This document shows positions 61,001-64,000 of a stretch of 64,000 nucleotides of DNA, one piece after another. The position numbers were made by a program, and so were the translations under genes. This DNA is from Platerodrilus igneus (Eukaryota > Arthropoda > Insecta > Coleoptera > Lycidae), in assembly GCA_036346225.1 (NCBI GenBank), contig JARFIW010001670.1, positions 5,270,001 through 5,334,000 on the forward strand, given 5' to 3'. Within the stretch, counting starts at the first letter, position 1. Each line of letters begins with the position of its first letter. The notes under the pieces are model-generated. The model searched no databases, was not told where the DNA came from, and saw only the letters and a list, made by a program, of their open reading frames with translations.

Positions 61001-62232
61001 TTTCCAGTGTCGTCAAGTCAACCTGACTATGGTTTCAATTTTGCTAATGGTTACTTTTAAATTAATAAAGTTTATATCTCAAAATATTAGTGTTTTTCTG
61101 CTGACCCATGAGTAGATTTACAATGTTAAGCAATAACCTCAAATAATTAGTAATATTATGATAAATTAATTGTCATACAATATTGCAGATTTAACTAATT
61201 TTAGCATTAGTGTAAAAAATATGTTACATTATACAATCATGGACCAGTTACCTCAACCCACCTTACAGCAAGACAGGCATATGCGAATATGAACTTTTCT
61301 TCATAATATGACTCGAGACAACACCCTAAAATATGAACATATTAAGAAACACACTGTTAAACTAGTTAACAAACTAGCTTTATTATCATCAATGTCCGTT
61401 TCTTCATAACATAATGCCTACAAATTATGATTATTACAAACACTGAAAACTGTGTTCTATTAAGAAATGCCCCACTATGTATTTTTTAATAACATACAGA
61501 ACTAATTTATTATTAAAGTATTTAAACAGTATTTACTTGTACGTTTAAAGTGAACCAGTTTAATTGTGTCCTGTAGTTTGTGCGTAACAATGCTACAACC
61601 ACGATTGTTTTTAATCACAAGTGACCTTTGGAAAGCATACCATTTAAGTTAATTACAATAAAAAGATTAACTAAAACAACTATCAAACTTTACCATAAAC
61701 TTCCATAATGCTGGCATCTCCTTCAACCCTTCCTGCCAAAATCAAACTATCATCAGATTTAATTACATCATCTTCTTTCTCAGAATCATCTGAATCAGAA
61801 AAATGTTGATCTGCATCACCTTCAATTTCTGCCAATGCACCTAGTCCCAATATCTCCTGTGATGGATTTTCTGGAATAAAGATATAAATAAGAAAAAATT
61901 TGATCGATAACCTACCAGCTTCGTTATCATAATTATTAAACCCAAACTCATCTTCGGTACTCGTATGTCCTACTTCATTATTAGTTTGTGCACCAGAGCT
62001 GAAATATTAATTAATATTATAGACATATATGCTTTCTAATCATTATACCGCAATTGTGATTTGGTTTCATTAATAATCCGTACTAGTTCATCCTTATTTA
62101 GTTGCACCTGAAAGGCATTGCTTAAATCATATTACAAACAAATACTACTACCCTGTCTGGGTTGTTTTTTGCCACTCCTTTCTTTATCCATTTAACGCAC
62201 GGAATAAAATTAATCTTTGGTGGTTGCTCCAT
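21950..62232 (-). CDS. PWP1: PWP1, periodic tryptophan protein 1 homolog (six exons)
   Basis: PWP1 is a nucleolar WD40 protein needed for ribosome biogenesis. CDS is the join of 62152-62232, 62049-62107, 61916-61998, 61694-61870, 22064-22936 and 21950-22005 on the minus strand. That totals 1329 nt, 442 residues plus stop. Every junction has GT...AG and the phases agree. The N-terminus has the family hallmark INFIPCVKWIKKGVAK. An acidic Ser/Asp stretch follows (exons 3-4), then WD repeats in exon 5 (ILASASVDKSILLWD, LFLTASSDGLIKIWD). Length fits the family, a little shorter than vertebrate forms. Introns 1, 2, 3 and 5 are 44, 50, 45 and 58 bp; intron 4 is about 38.8 kb and packed with transposons. 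Exon 4 and part of exon 3 occur a second time at 58633-58928. Confidence 0.93.
22064..22936 (-). CDS. PWP1: PWP1 exon 5 (WD40 domain)
   Basis: It is 873 nt, phase 1 at both ends. It starts after TTGTTATTAG at 22937 and opens with VYNENEESLYVHHDFLLPAF, the family block just before the first WD blade. It holds most of the beta-propeller: GHTDAVLDLAWNK, ASASVDKSILLWD, CDKTVKVFDC and ASSDGLIKIWD. The open frame runs further upstream (to 23057), but that part is intron: the exon joins exon 4 across 38.8 kb. Confidence 0.93.
23058..24157. other. Intron stretch, no gene recognised
   Basis: Open frames at 23064-23376 (minus) and 23410-23673 (plus) have no domain I recognise. They may be transposon residue. 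Confidence 0.4.
24158..24361 (+). repeat. Unclassified long repeat, copy C (left part)
   Basis: It has the same start as copies A and B (TTAAAATACACGGGTCAGACAG) and is interrupted by the LINE at about 24362. The repeat resumes at about 28255 (TCTACAGACAATTTTTAATAATTGA). Confidence 0.75.
24390..25240 (+). CDS. LINE ORF1 (gag-like), one frame shift
   Basis: The nucleic-acid-binding protein of the LINE. It is encoded in two frames: 24390-24854 and 24848-25240. The shift is at a short A run (24842-24845), where one missing A would explain it, so a sequencing error or a real mutation is likely. An alternative is restart at the ATG at 24848 that overlaps the TAA at 24852. Zinc-finger motifs: CFNCYGYNHYANVC, CSKCGYENHPGEVC and CPNC. 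ORF1 ends in TAG at 25238-25240, in the same frame as ORF2. The N-terminus may be missing. Confidence 0.8.
25238..25246 (+). promoter_or_regulatory. Leaky-stop context UAG CAA UCA between ORF1 and ORF2
   Basis: The stop of ORF1 is followed by CAA TCA, an exact match to the UAG-CAR-YYA readthrough consensus known from tobamoviruses. ORF2 continues in the same frame with no stop. This is a candidate site for readthrough that makes an ORF1-ORF2 fusion; function is inference. Confidence 0.6.
25241..28129 (+). CDS. LINE ORF2: endonuclease and reverse transcriptase
   Basis: ORF2 nicks the target and primes cDNA synthesis. The frame is open for 962 codons from the base after the ORF1 stop (25241) to TAA at 28127-28129. 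No ATG precedes the endonuclease, which begins near codon 29 (VCHLNIRS); the track start at 25382 is GTG. Endonuclease residues: LSETWL (Glu), GDINID (Asp/Asn) and SDHRL (Asp/His). RT: LLVMLDYSKAF, GVPQGSVLAP and catalytic YGDD where many relatives have YADD. The C-terminal part continues to NKYYKK. Clade is CR1/Jockey-like; Crack or Daphne cannot be ruled out. All key residues seen are present. Confidence 0.9.
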   Translation, partial: QSQHKQQCFGIRDKQYIHIKNQNVKTLSVCHLNIRSWVSCFSHFTDFVNNEKFDIIALSETWLTKDIPSELIMLPGYALTRLDRPSRGGGVCFYVRTWINWKNVDISYITGAELEQRWITFKIKSQSYIMGVIYRCPTKSITCLKELESVLCDYSIKYDNTILMGDINIDMLQTTRASNYLNQILECFNLTRSNIEPTRVTEHSETLLDIVCVSNNISIQKCGTLDMNIMSDHRLIYEIIKTDTYQVSVKYNTARNFKYFDLELFNNDAKLLNWEQILNMQNIDDKVSCLNNMIRELFDLHALMQRFRTSSLNKPYITATIKNMIKLRDKAYARYRRTKLASHFGYYKDLRNITNTAIKAEKAAYFKFEINKHRGNKKRLWDFFRKRQIYHKPENTIQENLNDPNHLNRFFVKAAENLASSIETDKNNKLDYPVFKQQFKFDMQKITHDAVYKIIFGMKSEAIGVNGIGIKMLKYIIPFCIDVLVNILRCSLNEGTYPKIWKYSIVTPIAKVSNATELSHLRPINILSTMSKIAEKIVYDQYSEYINTYILPSAQSGFRKGHSTITALCKIVNDITRAMNEAKVTLLVMLDYSKAFELVNIQLLLRKLELYGCSKTVLLWFKNYLSERYQQVKLNNRFSEFLPLKQGVPQGSVLAPIIFSLFTADLPEVIKVCSVHMYGDDVQVYVSCMPEEINKTIQYLNMDLEQISKSSKENGLLLNPTKTVAMCLGNKLACRKVHDNINEVITIDNVEVTFSSSTKNLGLIIDTNLNFEKHAVTKIKSGYAILKRLYSYKNLILSHAKMELCNTLIISQLDYCSCVYFNYLTNELKNKLQVLQNSCIRFIFNYRKFDHATPIYKEHQILKFQGRCELLFAVLLYGIIITKKPNYSYELLKKRSDIHNLNLRSVDMINVPRHQVAKFKASFEHTAAKFINQNINLYKSCKNQCTFKKDMKKILLNKYYKK
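28255..28420 (+). repeat. Unclassified long repeat, copy C (right part)
   Basis: It resumes after the LINE tail and matches copies A and B near 8995-9110 and 14705-14830 (ACAGACAATTTTTAATAATT and the CATTTCGTA block). Similarity fades near 28400. Confidence 0.7.
28540..28990 (+). pseudogene. hAT transposase C-terminal scrap (ZMYM1-like)
   Basis: The open stretch 28573-28791 (LKVFGRDDLMNNCKDLQLSL, then LKMLVLVYYG) is followed, after a stop, by a block with VICTIPVIVAAAERN. That is the C-terminal dimerisation segment of hAT transposases, and it continues through NLPPWHK and broken SIENEIA-like residues. Several stops and frameshifts mean no activity. The N-terminal part is absent. Confidence 0.7.
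29165..31178 (-). pseudogene. LINE remnant L1 (CR1/Jockey-type), minus
   Basis: Ordered on the minus strand. Linker (NLKNNPKQFWSYINGTKN) is at 31150-30910, and RT N-terminal is at 30784-30437 (TGPDGTPAFLLHDSAYLLT, ICPVF). A broken RT core with VTSGVPQG-like residues is near 30200. The C-terminal end at 29649-29290 carries GGIDCPEILNYIQFKVPQF, very like the element at 31860-33185 (NGFVNCPEILELIKLTVP). It ends in a TAAATAAATAAA-type tail near 29165. It has many stops. Confidence 0.8.
31179..31925 (-). pseudogene. LINE remnant L2, C-terminus and (TTA)n tail, minus
   Basis: A 120-codon minus frame (31925-31563) has the conserved LINE C-terminal style VLQKRILKIIYNKP. It ends in a (TTATTATT)n tail at about 31180-31198, inside remnant L1, and so inserted later. 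The 5' side is cut by the plus-strand remnant L3. Confidence 0.7.
31860..33185 (+). pseudogene. LINE remnant L3, RT and C-terminus, plus
   Basis: 5'-truncated. RT: NNQHGFVSRRSTVTNLL, then YTDFAKAFDRVN, GVPQGSHIGPLLF and catalytic FADDLKIY. The C-terminal part reaches CPEILELIKLTVP and a stop at 33016. Two frameshifts (about 32130 and 32400-32460) move between frames. The tail is (AAAT)n at 33160-33184. It abuts remnant L2 head to head. Confidence 0.85.
33227..35341 (-). pseudogene. LINE remnant L4, endonuclease to C-terminus, minus
   Basis: The endonuclease tail and linker form a 205-codon open stretch at 35341-34724 (ISGNTESCIDHIFMK, WITPGLINSMNKK). RT N-terminal at 34440-33988 has KSKKAVGSDGIKSELL, VIPIHKKGD and YRPISI, with GFREGYSTSDAI. 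The catalytic FADD is FADG near 33620. C-terminal YLGVYLDSHLRWNIH is at 33390. A 96-bp in-frame duplication sits in the RT (about 33556-33747). It has several frameshifts. Confidence 0.85.
35342..35540 (-). pseudogene. LINE remnant L5, linker fragment, minus
   Basis: On the minus strand a frame differing from the listed ORF reads DACSYFYEILHSIFMDTVPR and PPWFTRDIIVI, the linker between endonuclease and RT in I/Jockey-type LINEs. It ends abruptly at remnant L4. Confidence 0.6.
35695..36250 (+). pseudogene. USP16/45-like ubiquitin hydrolase retro-pseudogene fragment
   Basis: Colinear with the C-terminal half of USP16/USP45, deubiquitinases with a split Cys/His catalytic domain. From about 35695 it reads CLCQYTTHDLLIGNNKISC and the zinc-binding CDICT. 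After an in-frame TAA near 35788 come YTNATKQLLIHNSLPVLILH, ISFPLLLELTLFCS and DVVRHNGSIP. An in-frame TAG at about 36043 falls where the catalytic His box should be. GRWYYVSHAYIAEVSEKC follows to a stop. Introns seem absent, so a processed copy is likely, though only part remains. I am sure of the family and less sure which of USP16 or USP45. Confidence 0.8.
36251..37320. repeat. AT-rich intron stretch with imperfect inverted repeat
   Basis: No gene recognised. Arms at about 36838-36878 and 36924-36964 (TGCATTCACATCATAGGTTT on the left) form an imperfect inverted repeat of about 40 bp around a 45-bp centre, like a MITE remnant. Confidence 0.5.
37321..38460. other. No recognisable gene
   Basis: A slightly GC-richer patch lies at 37320-37640 with an unassigned 79-codon frame. 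The rest is AT-rich. No domain is seen. Confidence 0.4.
38461..39336 (-). pseudogene. Tc1/mariner-superfamily transposase remnant
   Basis: DDE transposase in minus orientation. It opens with YHPYKIQVVQAMNENDF near 39330; a TGA at 39267-39269 then breaks it. Catalytic contexts: LWKSDEAHFYLSG, QQDAATSHTA and SPDLTLCDFFLWGYLKSKV. A frameshift near 38735 moves the C-terminal part into another frame that stops at 38581. The left terminus CAGGGTGAGCCAG after TA (38459-38460) fits a TA-inserted element. The N-terminal helix-turn-helix and the right terminus are missing. Confidence 0.8.
39337..40720. other. GC-richer repeat-like stretch, no gene recognised
   Basis: It includes a direct repeat of about 41 bp (CACGACCGCCCTTCTCGATG at 39887 and 39928) and two ATATGTAGC-led segments (39788, 40318). 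Overall it resembles an LTR or repeat fragment, but I could not place boundaries. Confidence 0.4.
40770..41245 (+). repeat. Degenerate minisatellite, about 60-bp units
   Basis: Seven or so imperfect copies of GGTAAGATAACG(CG)-led units alternating with AAGTTATTATTA. Arrays of GATAA are conspicuous. Confidence 0.85.
41246..42179. other. No recognisable gene
   Basis: AT-rich. A 66-codon minus frame (41396-41596) has no domain. Confidence 0.4.
42180..43740 (-). pseudogene. Penelope-like element, RT and GIY-YIG remnant
   Basis: On the minus strand, from the right: TPRVYGLPKICKANVPVRPL (about 43490), then the fragment at 43289-42927 with FFKFNNNFYKQNSGLTMSL and LSPFLAKLFMNKLE, typical of Penelope RT. 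The catalytic block is damaged. Further on are YLKTYTTDAVMPFD-like residues near 42780 and a C-terminal segment (42450-42250) with VCKPICDCCN, matching the start of the GIY-YIG-linked zinc region. Many stops. It ends at or near the protease of gypsy element 2. Confidence 0.75.
44170..44542. repeat. Long palindrome inside gypsy element 2
   Basis: Two arms of about 185 bp, nearly perfect, meet at about 44356 (GGCAGGTATTGTTACCTGCC). The right arm runs into the RT coding frame, so the left arm is an inverted copy of the start of RT and of upstream sequence. Confidence 0.9.
45019..45320 (-). mobile_element. tRNA-headed SINE in gypsy element 2
   Basis: Same family as 1363-1657. On the minus strand the B box is GGTTCAAATCC (plus 45257-45267). 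Flanked by about 16-bp duplications (TTTTGCATAACAAACC at 45003 and the same with one or two changes at 45321). Confidence 0.85.
45909..46473. mobile_element. Foldback-like element, about 565 bp
   Basis: Two near-complementary arms of about 250 bp (45909-46160 and 46180-46436) around a short loop near 46165. A 12-bp direct repeat GGTAGGTATTAA flanks it (45897-45908 and 46474-46485). No coding capacity. Pol of gypsy element 2 is interrupted at exactly this point and continues after the right repeat. Confidence 0.8.
46621..47877. other. Left flank of the large foldback element
   Basis: A 70-codon frame (46672-46884) is unassigned. An imperfect tandem repeat of about 95 bp is at 46945-47030 and 47065-47158 (ACATTAATGCGC and GTAAAGCAAGAAAGAATGT shared). 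Otherwise AT-rich. Confidence 0.4.
47887..48621 (+). repeat. Left arm of the foldback element
   Basis: It contains one 159-bp unit (about 48222-48387, minus), at least six AATTAGGTGCT/AATTAAGTGCT motifs and a G8/C7 palindrome around AACGTTAA near 48030-48065. Confidence 0.85.
48727..48885 (+). repeat. Tandem repeat of about 65 bp in the foldback loop
   Basis: Two and a half copies of a unit built from ATAAACATATAAAAATATTT and ATAAACATATAAAACATATC. Confidence 0.8.
48925..49025 (+). repeat. CGTCC-rich simple repeat in the foldback loop
   Basis: A (CGTCCA/CGTCCT)n run. The reverse strand is an open Asp/Glu-rich frame, which I read as simple repeat rather than protein. Confidence 0.7.
49830..54715 (+). 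repeat. 159-bp satellite array, about 30 units, in the right arm
   Basis: Units start at ATG GGACTTTACTC (49830, 49989, 50148, 50305, 50464 ...), with spacings of 159, 159, 157 and 159. Each unit carries two GAGCACYTAATT motifs. Units vary mainly in the short run after TTTACTCTT. 52760-53160 is heavily corrupted. Short open frames (for example 49830-50174) arise because 159 is divisible by 3; I see no protein family in them. Confidence 0.95.
55036..55740. other. Right flank of the foldback element
   Basis: It continues the sequence interrupted at 47877 after the 9-bp duplication. No gene recognised. Confidence 0.4.
55741..57430 (+). pseudogene. Gypsy element 2, RNase H and integrase (duplication unit 1)
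   Basis: RNase H: FGVEEFDAFETLKSKL near 55770, then an ALGFGAILLQ-type block after 55870 and FNKRTTEQKSKYHSYELE. Integrase: AHVGVDKVYELVT near 56440 and TENCLKCVNLERR (56526-56570), the zinc-binding His/Cys region. Later come VVISDVTDLG and ATTAPYANGQID (about 56860), then ASKY-type C-terminal residues. Many stops. It follows element 2 RT after about 9 kb of inserted DNA. Confidence 0.75.
55863..58923. repeat. 3.06-kb tandem duplication, unit 1 (distal to PWP1 start)
   Basis: Unit 1 starts at TTGTG 55863. It carries gypsy RNase H/integrase, about 1.2 kb of AT-rich DNA, PWP1 exon 4 and part of exon 3. Unit 2 follows directly. Differences seen between units are 1-2-base indels, mainly in homopolymers. 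Confidence 0.95.
58633..58809 (-). pseudogene. PWP1: PWP1 exon 4, duplicated copy
   Basis: Identical to 61694-61870, with the same acceptor and donor. It is 177 nt and phase 1-1, so splicing it in would keep the frame and add 59 residues. Whether it is used cannot be told from sequence. Confidence 0.9.
58854..58928 (-). pseudogene. PWP1: PWP1 exon 3, truncated duplicated copy
   Basis: The donor end of exon 3 is present but the acceptor end is missing, cut at the duplication junction (TTGTG at 58924-58928). It is unlikely to be used as an exon. Confidence 0.9.
58924..61985. repeat. 3.06-kb tandem duplication, unit 2 (next to PWP1 exons 1-3)
   Basis: It repeats unit 1 in full (3062 versus 3061 bp). 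Its gypsy integrase remnant is at about 58930-60490, with the same stops. It ends at TTGTG 61986-61990 in exon 3, where the original sequence continues. Confidence 0.95.
61694..61870 (-). CDS. PWP1: PWP1 exon 4
   Basis: Acceptor TTTATTCCAG, donor GTAAAGTTT. It encodes ENPSQEILGLGALAEIEGD, an acidic SDSDDSEKEDD run, then LILAGRVEGDASIMEVY, the family block before the first WD blade. Confidence 0.93.
61916..61998 (-). CDS. PWP1: PWP1 exon 3
   Basis: 83 nt, acceptor AATATTTCAG, donor GTAGGTTATC. It encodes a Ser/Thr/Asn-rich linker ending FGFNNYDNEAG. Confidence 0.9.
62049..62107 (-). CDS. PWP1: PWP1 exon 2
   Basis: 59 nt, acceptor GCCTTTCAG, donor GTATAATG. It encodes VQLNKDELVRIINETKSQL, the conserved helix after the N-terminal block. 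Confidence 0.93.
62152..62232 (-). CDS. PWP1: PWP1 exon 1
   Basis: ATG at 62230-62232 (minus) starts MEQPPKINFIPCVKWIKKG; this start matches the expected family N-terminus. Donor GTAGTAGTATTT at 62151. An out-of-frame ATG lies inside the exon. Confidence 0.93.
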
Positions 62233-62820
62233 TTAGACCAGAGAAAATATAAGTTCTCTGATTTAGATGACTGTGAAAACACCAAATTTTATTTTTGAAA
62301 GGAGCATGTCACATTGAGGTTAAGGTATAAGGACAAAATGCATACATCTGTGGCTCTAAACCAATCAGTGTGAAGGTTAGGCTATTTAGTAAATATTATT
62401 CAGATGTGATATAACCCACCAATAGTTAACGATTGTATTTTACTTCTATACCAGGATATCTCAATTACCATAGCTAGAAATTATCACCAAACAAAACGTT
62501 TACTAAAACTTACAATATCCTTTTAAAATTTTAATGTTGTAATGCTCAACGTAGTTGGATTGTAATAATTAAATTAAAAAGATGAAATTCTTAGTAAGAT
62601 TCTTAAAGTTTTTGTCCATACAGTTTAATATGTTTTTATAAACTAGAAACTGGATTAAAATAAATTTTGAAAATGTACTCTACTTCATTCACTACAACAA
62701 TATATTCTTTTTTAATGCTATCAAAATTATTTTTCAATATGTCTGATGTTCTTTACACACGCTCTTCTATTATAATTCATTGTAGCAGTTAATAAAAATA
62801 TTTATAAATATTATAAATAC
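62233..62820. other. PWP1 upstream region, no element recognised
   Basis: AT-rich, with no clear TATA box in a sensible place. It probably holds the PWP1 promoter, followed by the solo LTR. Confidence 0.4.
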
Positions 62821-63363
62821 TGTTGCGATCCACTATTAGGCAATCCGTCAAACATACAAACGCCCGGGGCACAAAGTATTCTTCAGGATTCGAGAATTCT
62901 TCTAGAAATTACTAGATAATGAGTCATGTCTTTAATTTAGGGTATATATAAGGCCGCTTATGTATGTAAGAGTTAGTCCACATAAGAATGTCGTATATAA
63001 ACTATATCGTGTATAGTGAATGTAGTTGAGATTTTTGGAAGCCGAATAGTATATATACATAAATGTTATATGAGCTAAACGTGTCTAATGTACATGCAGC
63101 TTGTAGTATACATAAATAGATAGAAATTGGATTGAATAATAGTTGTGTTAGTGTTGTTAATGGACCTATGGTAAAGAAGTTAGTTTAAGAAGATATTAGT
63201 GCTTGTAAATTCATTAGTGTAATAGTGCTTCATTGTTAAGTGTCCTGAAAACATCTATAAATAAGGCTTACACTGTTAATTGGACTTGTGAACAGTGAGT
63301 AATAAAGACCTTTATTATTACTTGTTTTGAATTAAAGAAACGCGGTAGCAGTAGCCCGCTTCA
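62821..63363 (+). mobile_element. Solo LTR of the macrodomain gypsy family (543 bp)
   Basis: Starts TGTTGCGATC and ends CGCTTCA, matching 8133-8670 over its length. It is flanked by ATAC on both sides (62817-62820 and 63364-63367), a 4-bp target duplication. TATATATAAGG is at 62942-62952 and AATAAA at 63301-63306. No internal sequence, so it arose by LTR-LTR recombination. Confidence 0.92.
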
Positions 63364-63367
63364 ATAC

Positions 63368-63920
63368 TATATATTACTTAAGTAGTCAATAACAAAGTAA
63401 GCTCATAAAATGTATAGCTTGTCGTGCTGTATGTGCTGTTTTAAACGTGGCCATGTTATAATTTATCATTCCCTGCATATAAAACAAATTTATTCAAGAA
63501 TTCAAGAGTTTGCTTCAATACCGCCCCGCATTGATCGTAGAACTCAAAAAAGTATGCCCACCAATCGTATACAAAAAATTATTTTTAAACACTCATTTTA
63601 CAGAATTAGGGAAAATATTCAATAGAAATATGAAAATTATTAGTGTTCAATCGATGCATAATTTGTGAAAGTTAATGAGCTGACAGTTAATCTAATTAAT
63701 CACATGTTATCCTAGCCATTTTAATTAGGTTTCAATCACATAACACACACGAAAAAATTGAATTGGAACCACATAACACCCAATTCAATTTTCTTGTGTA
63801 TTAAAAAGGTAACATGTGTTGCGATACCAACACTAATTACAAAGAATATTATAACAATTTAATACAGGAAATGCGACTTGGTTATCCTTTGTTATTTATT
63901 AATTTTACTAGAATTTGCTT
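63368..63920. other. No gene; short hairpin at 63747-63799
   Basis: A 71-codon frame (63410-63625) has no domain. An imperfect stem of about 19 bp (ACACGAAAAAATTGAATTG / CAATTCAATTTTCTTGTGT) with a 15-nt loop is at 63747-63799. Confidence 0.4.
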
Positions 63921-64000
63921 TTAGTAATTTGATTGTCTTCTGCCACTTGTTGGAAACAGTCTAATAAAATCTTTAGTTCGAGAGGCATTATCATCATCTC
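63921..64000 (-). CDS. Possible C-terminal end of a neighbouring gene
   Basis: A minus-strand frame entering at the window edge reads DNASRTKDFIRLFPTSGRRQ and then SNY and TAA at 63921-63923. AATAAA lies just beyond, near 63895-63901. The composition looks like a protein tail, but it is short and I do not recognise it. Chance is possible. Confidence 0.25.
   Translation of the reverse strand, partial: DDDNASRTKDFIRLFPTSGRRQSNY

Larger units (their letters stand above)
22937..61693 (-). other. PWP1 intron 4, about 38.8 kb, transposon-filled
   Basis: Donor GTAAAG at 61693 and acceptor ...TTATTAG at 22937. The intron is inferred from unbroken family order and matching phase (1) on both sides. 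It includes the LINE nest, the Penelope-like element, the second gypsy, the foldback element and most of the tandem duplication. The length assumes the assembly is right. Confidence 0.85.

Noticed and set aside
63747..63799. microRNA-like hairpin
   Set aside because: The stem is short, AT-rich and imperfect, and such hairpins are common in repeat DNA. Small-RNA data would be needed.

Overview
The window looks like insect nuclear DNA. It is AT-rich and carries a spliced host gene with 44-58-bp introns, an insect-type odorant-binding-protein exon, R1- and CR1/Jockey-type LINEs, Ty3/gypsy and Penelope-like elements and a tRNA-headed SINE. A beetle is plausible (minus-C OBP, tiny introns), but that is inference. 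Almost everything apart from two host genes is mobile or repetitive DNA. All calls come from reading the sequence and translations; no search was run.

Region by region. 1-8670 holds two damaged copies of one Ty3/gypsy family, tail to tail: copy 1 (+, 1-3697) runs LTR-gag-protease-RT, and copy 2 (-, 3698-8670) runs LTR-gag-RNase H-integrase-LTR. Downstream of its integrase, copy 2 encodes an OARD1/TARG1-type macrodomain (ADP-ribose hydrolase fold) followed by a CCCH zinc finger. This is the strongest candidate in the window for an undescribed system. 8769-15803 holds two copies of an unclassified long repeat, a 128-132-bp tandem array and a LINE scrap. 16312-16695 is the last exon of an OBP-like gene. 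19088-21170 is an R1-type LINE remnant.

21950-62232 is one host gene on the minus strand, PWP1 (WD40, ribosome biogenesis). It reconstructs as six exons, 1329 coding bases including stop, with all phases agreeing. Five exons have introns of 44-58 bp between them or to the next, but intron 4 is about 38.8 kb (22937-61693) and holds nearly everything else. In that intron are: a near-intact LINE whose ORF1 and ORF2 share one frame across UAG-CAA-UCA, which matches the classic leaky-stop consensus; a hAT scrap; a nest of LINE remnants (29.1-35.5 kb); a USP16/45 retro-pseudogene; a Tc1/mariner-type remnant; minisatellites; a Penelope-like element; and a second gypsy element broken by two palindromes, a SINE and a roughly 9-kb insertion. 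That insertion includes a 7.1-kb foldback element with a 9-bp target duplication; one of its arms has grown into about thirty 159-bp units.

A 3.06-kb direct tandem duplication (55863-61985) carries the gypsy integrase remnant, PWP1 exon 4 and part of exon 3. The two copies differ only by short indels in the parts compared, so an assembly artefact must be excluded. Upstream of PWP1 lies a complete solo LTR (62821-63363) of the macrodomain gypsy family with a 4-bp target duplication.
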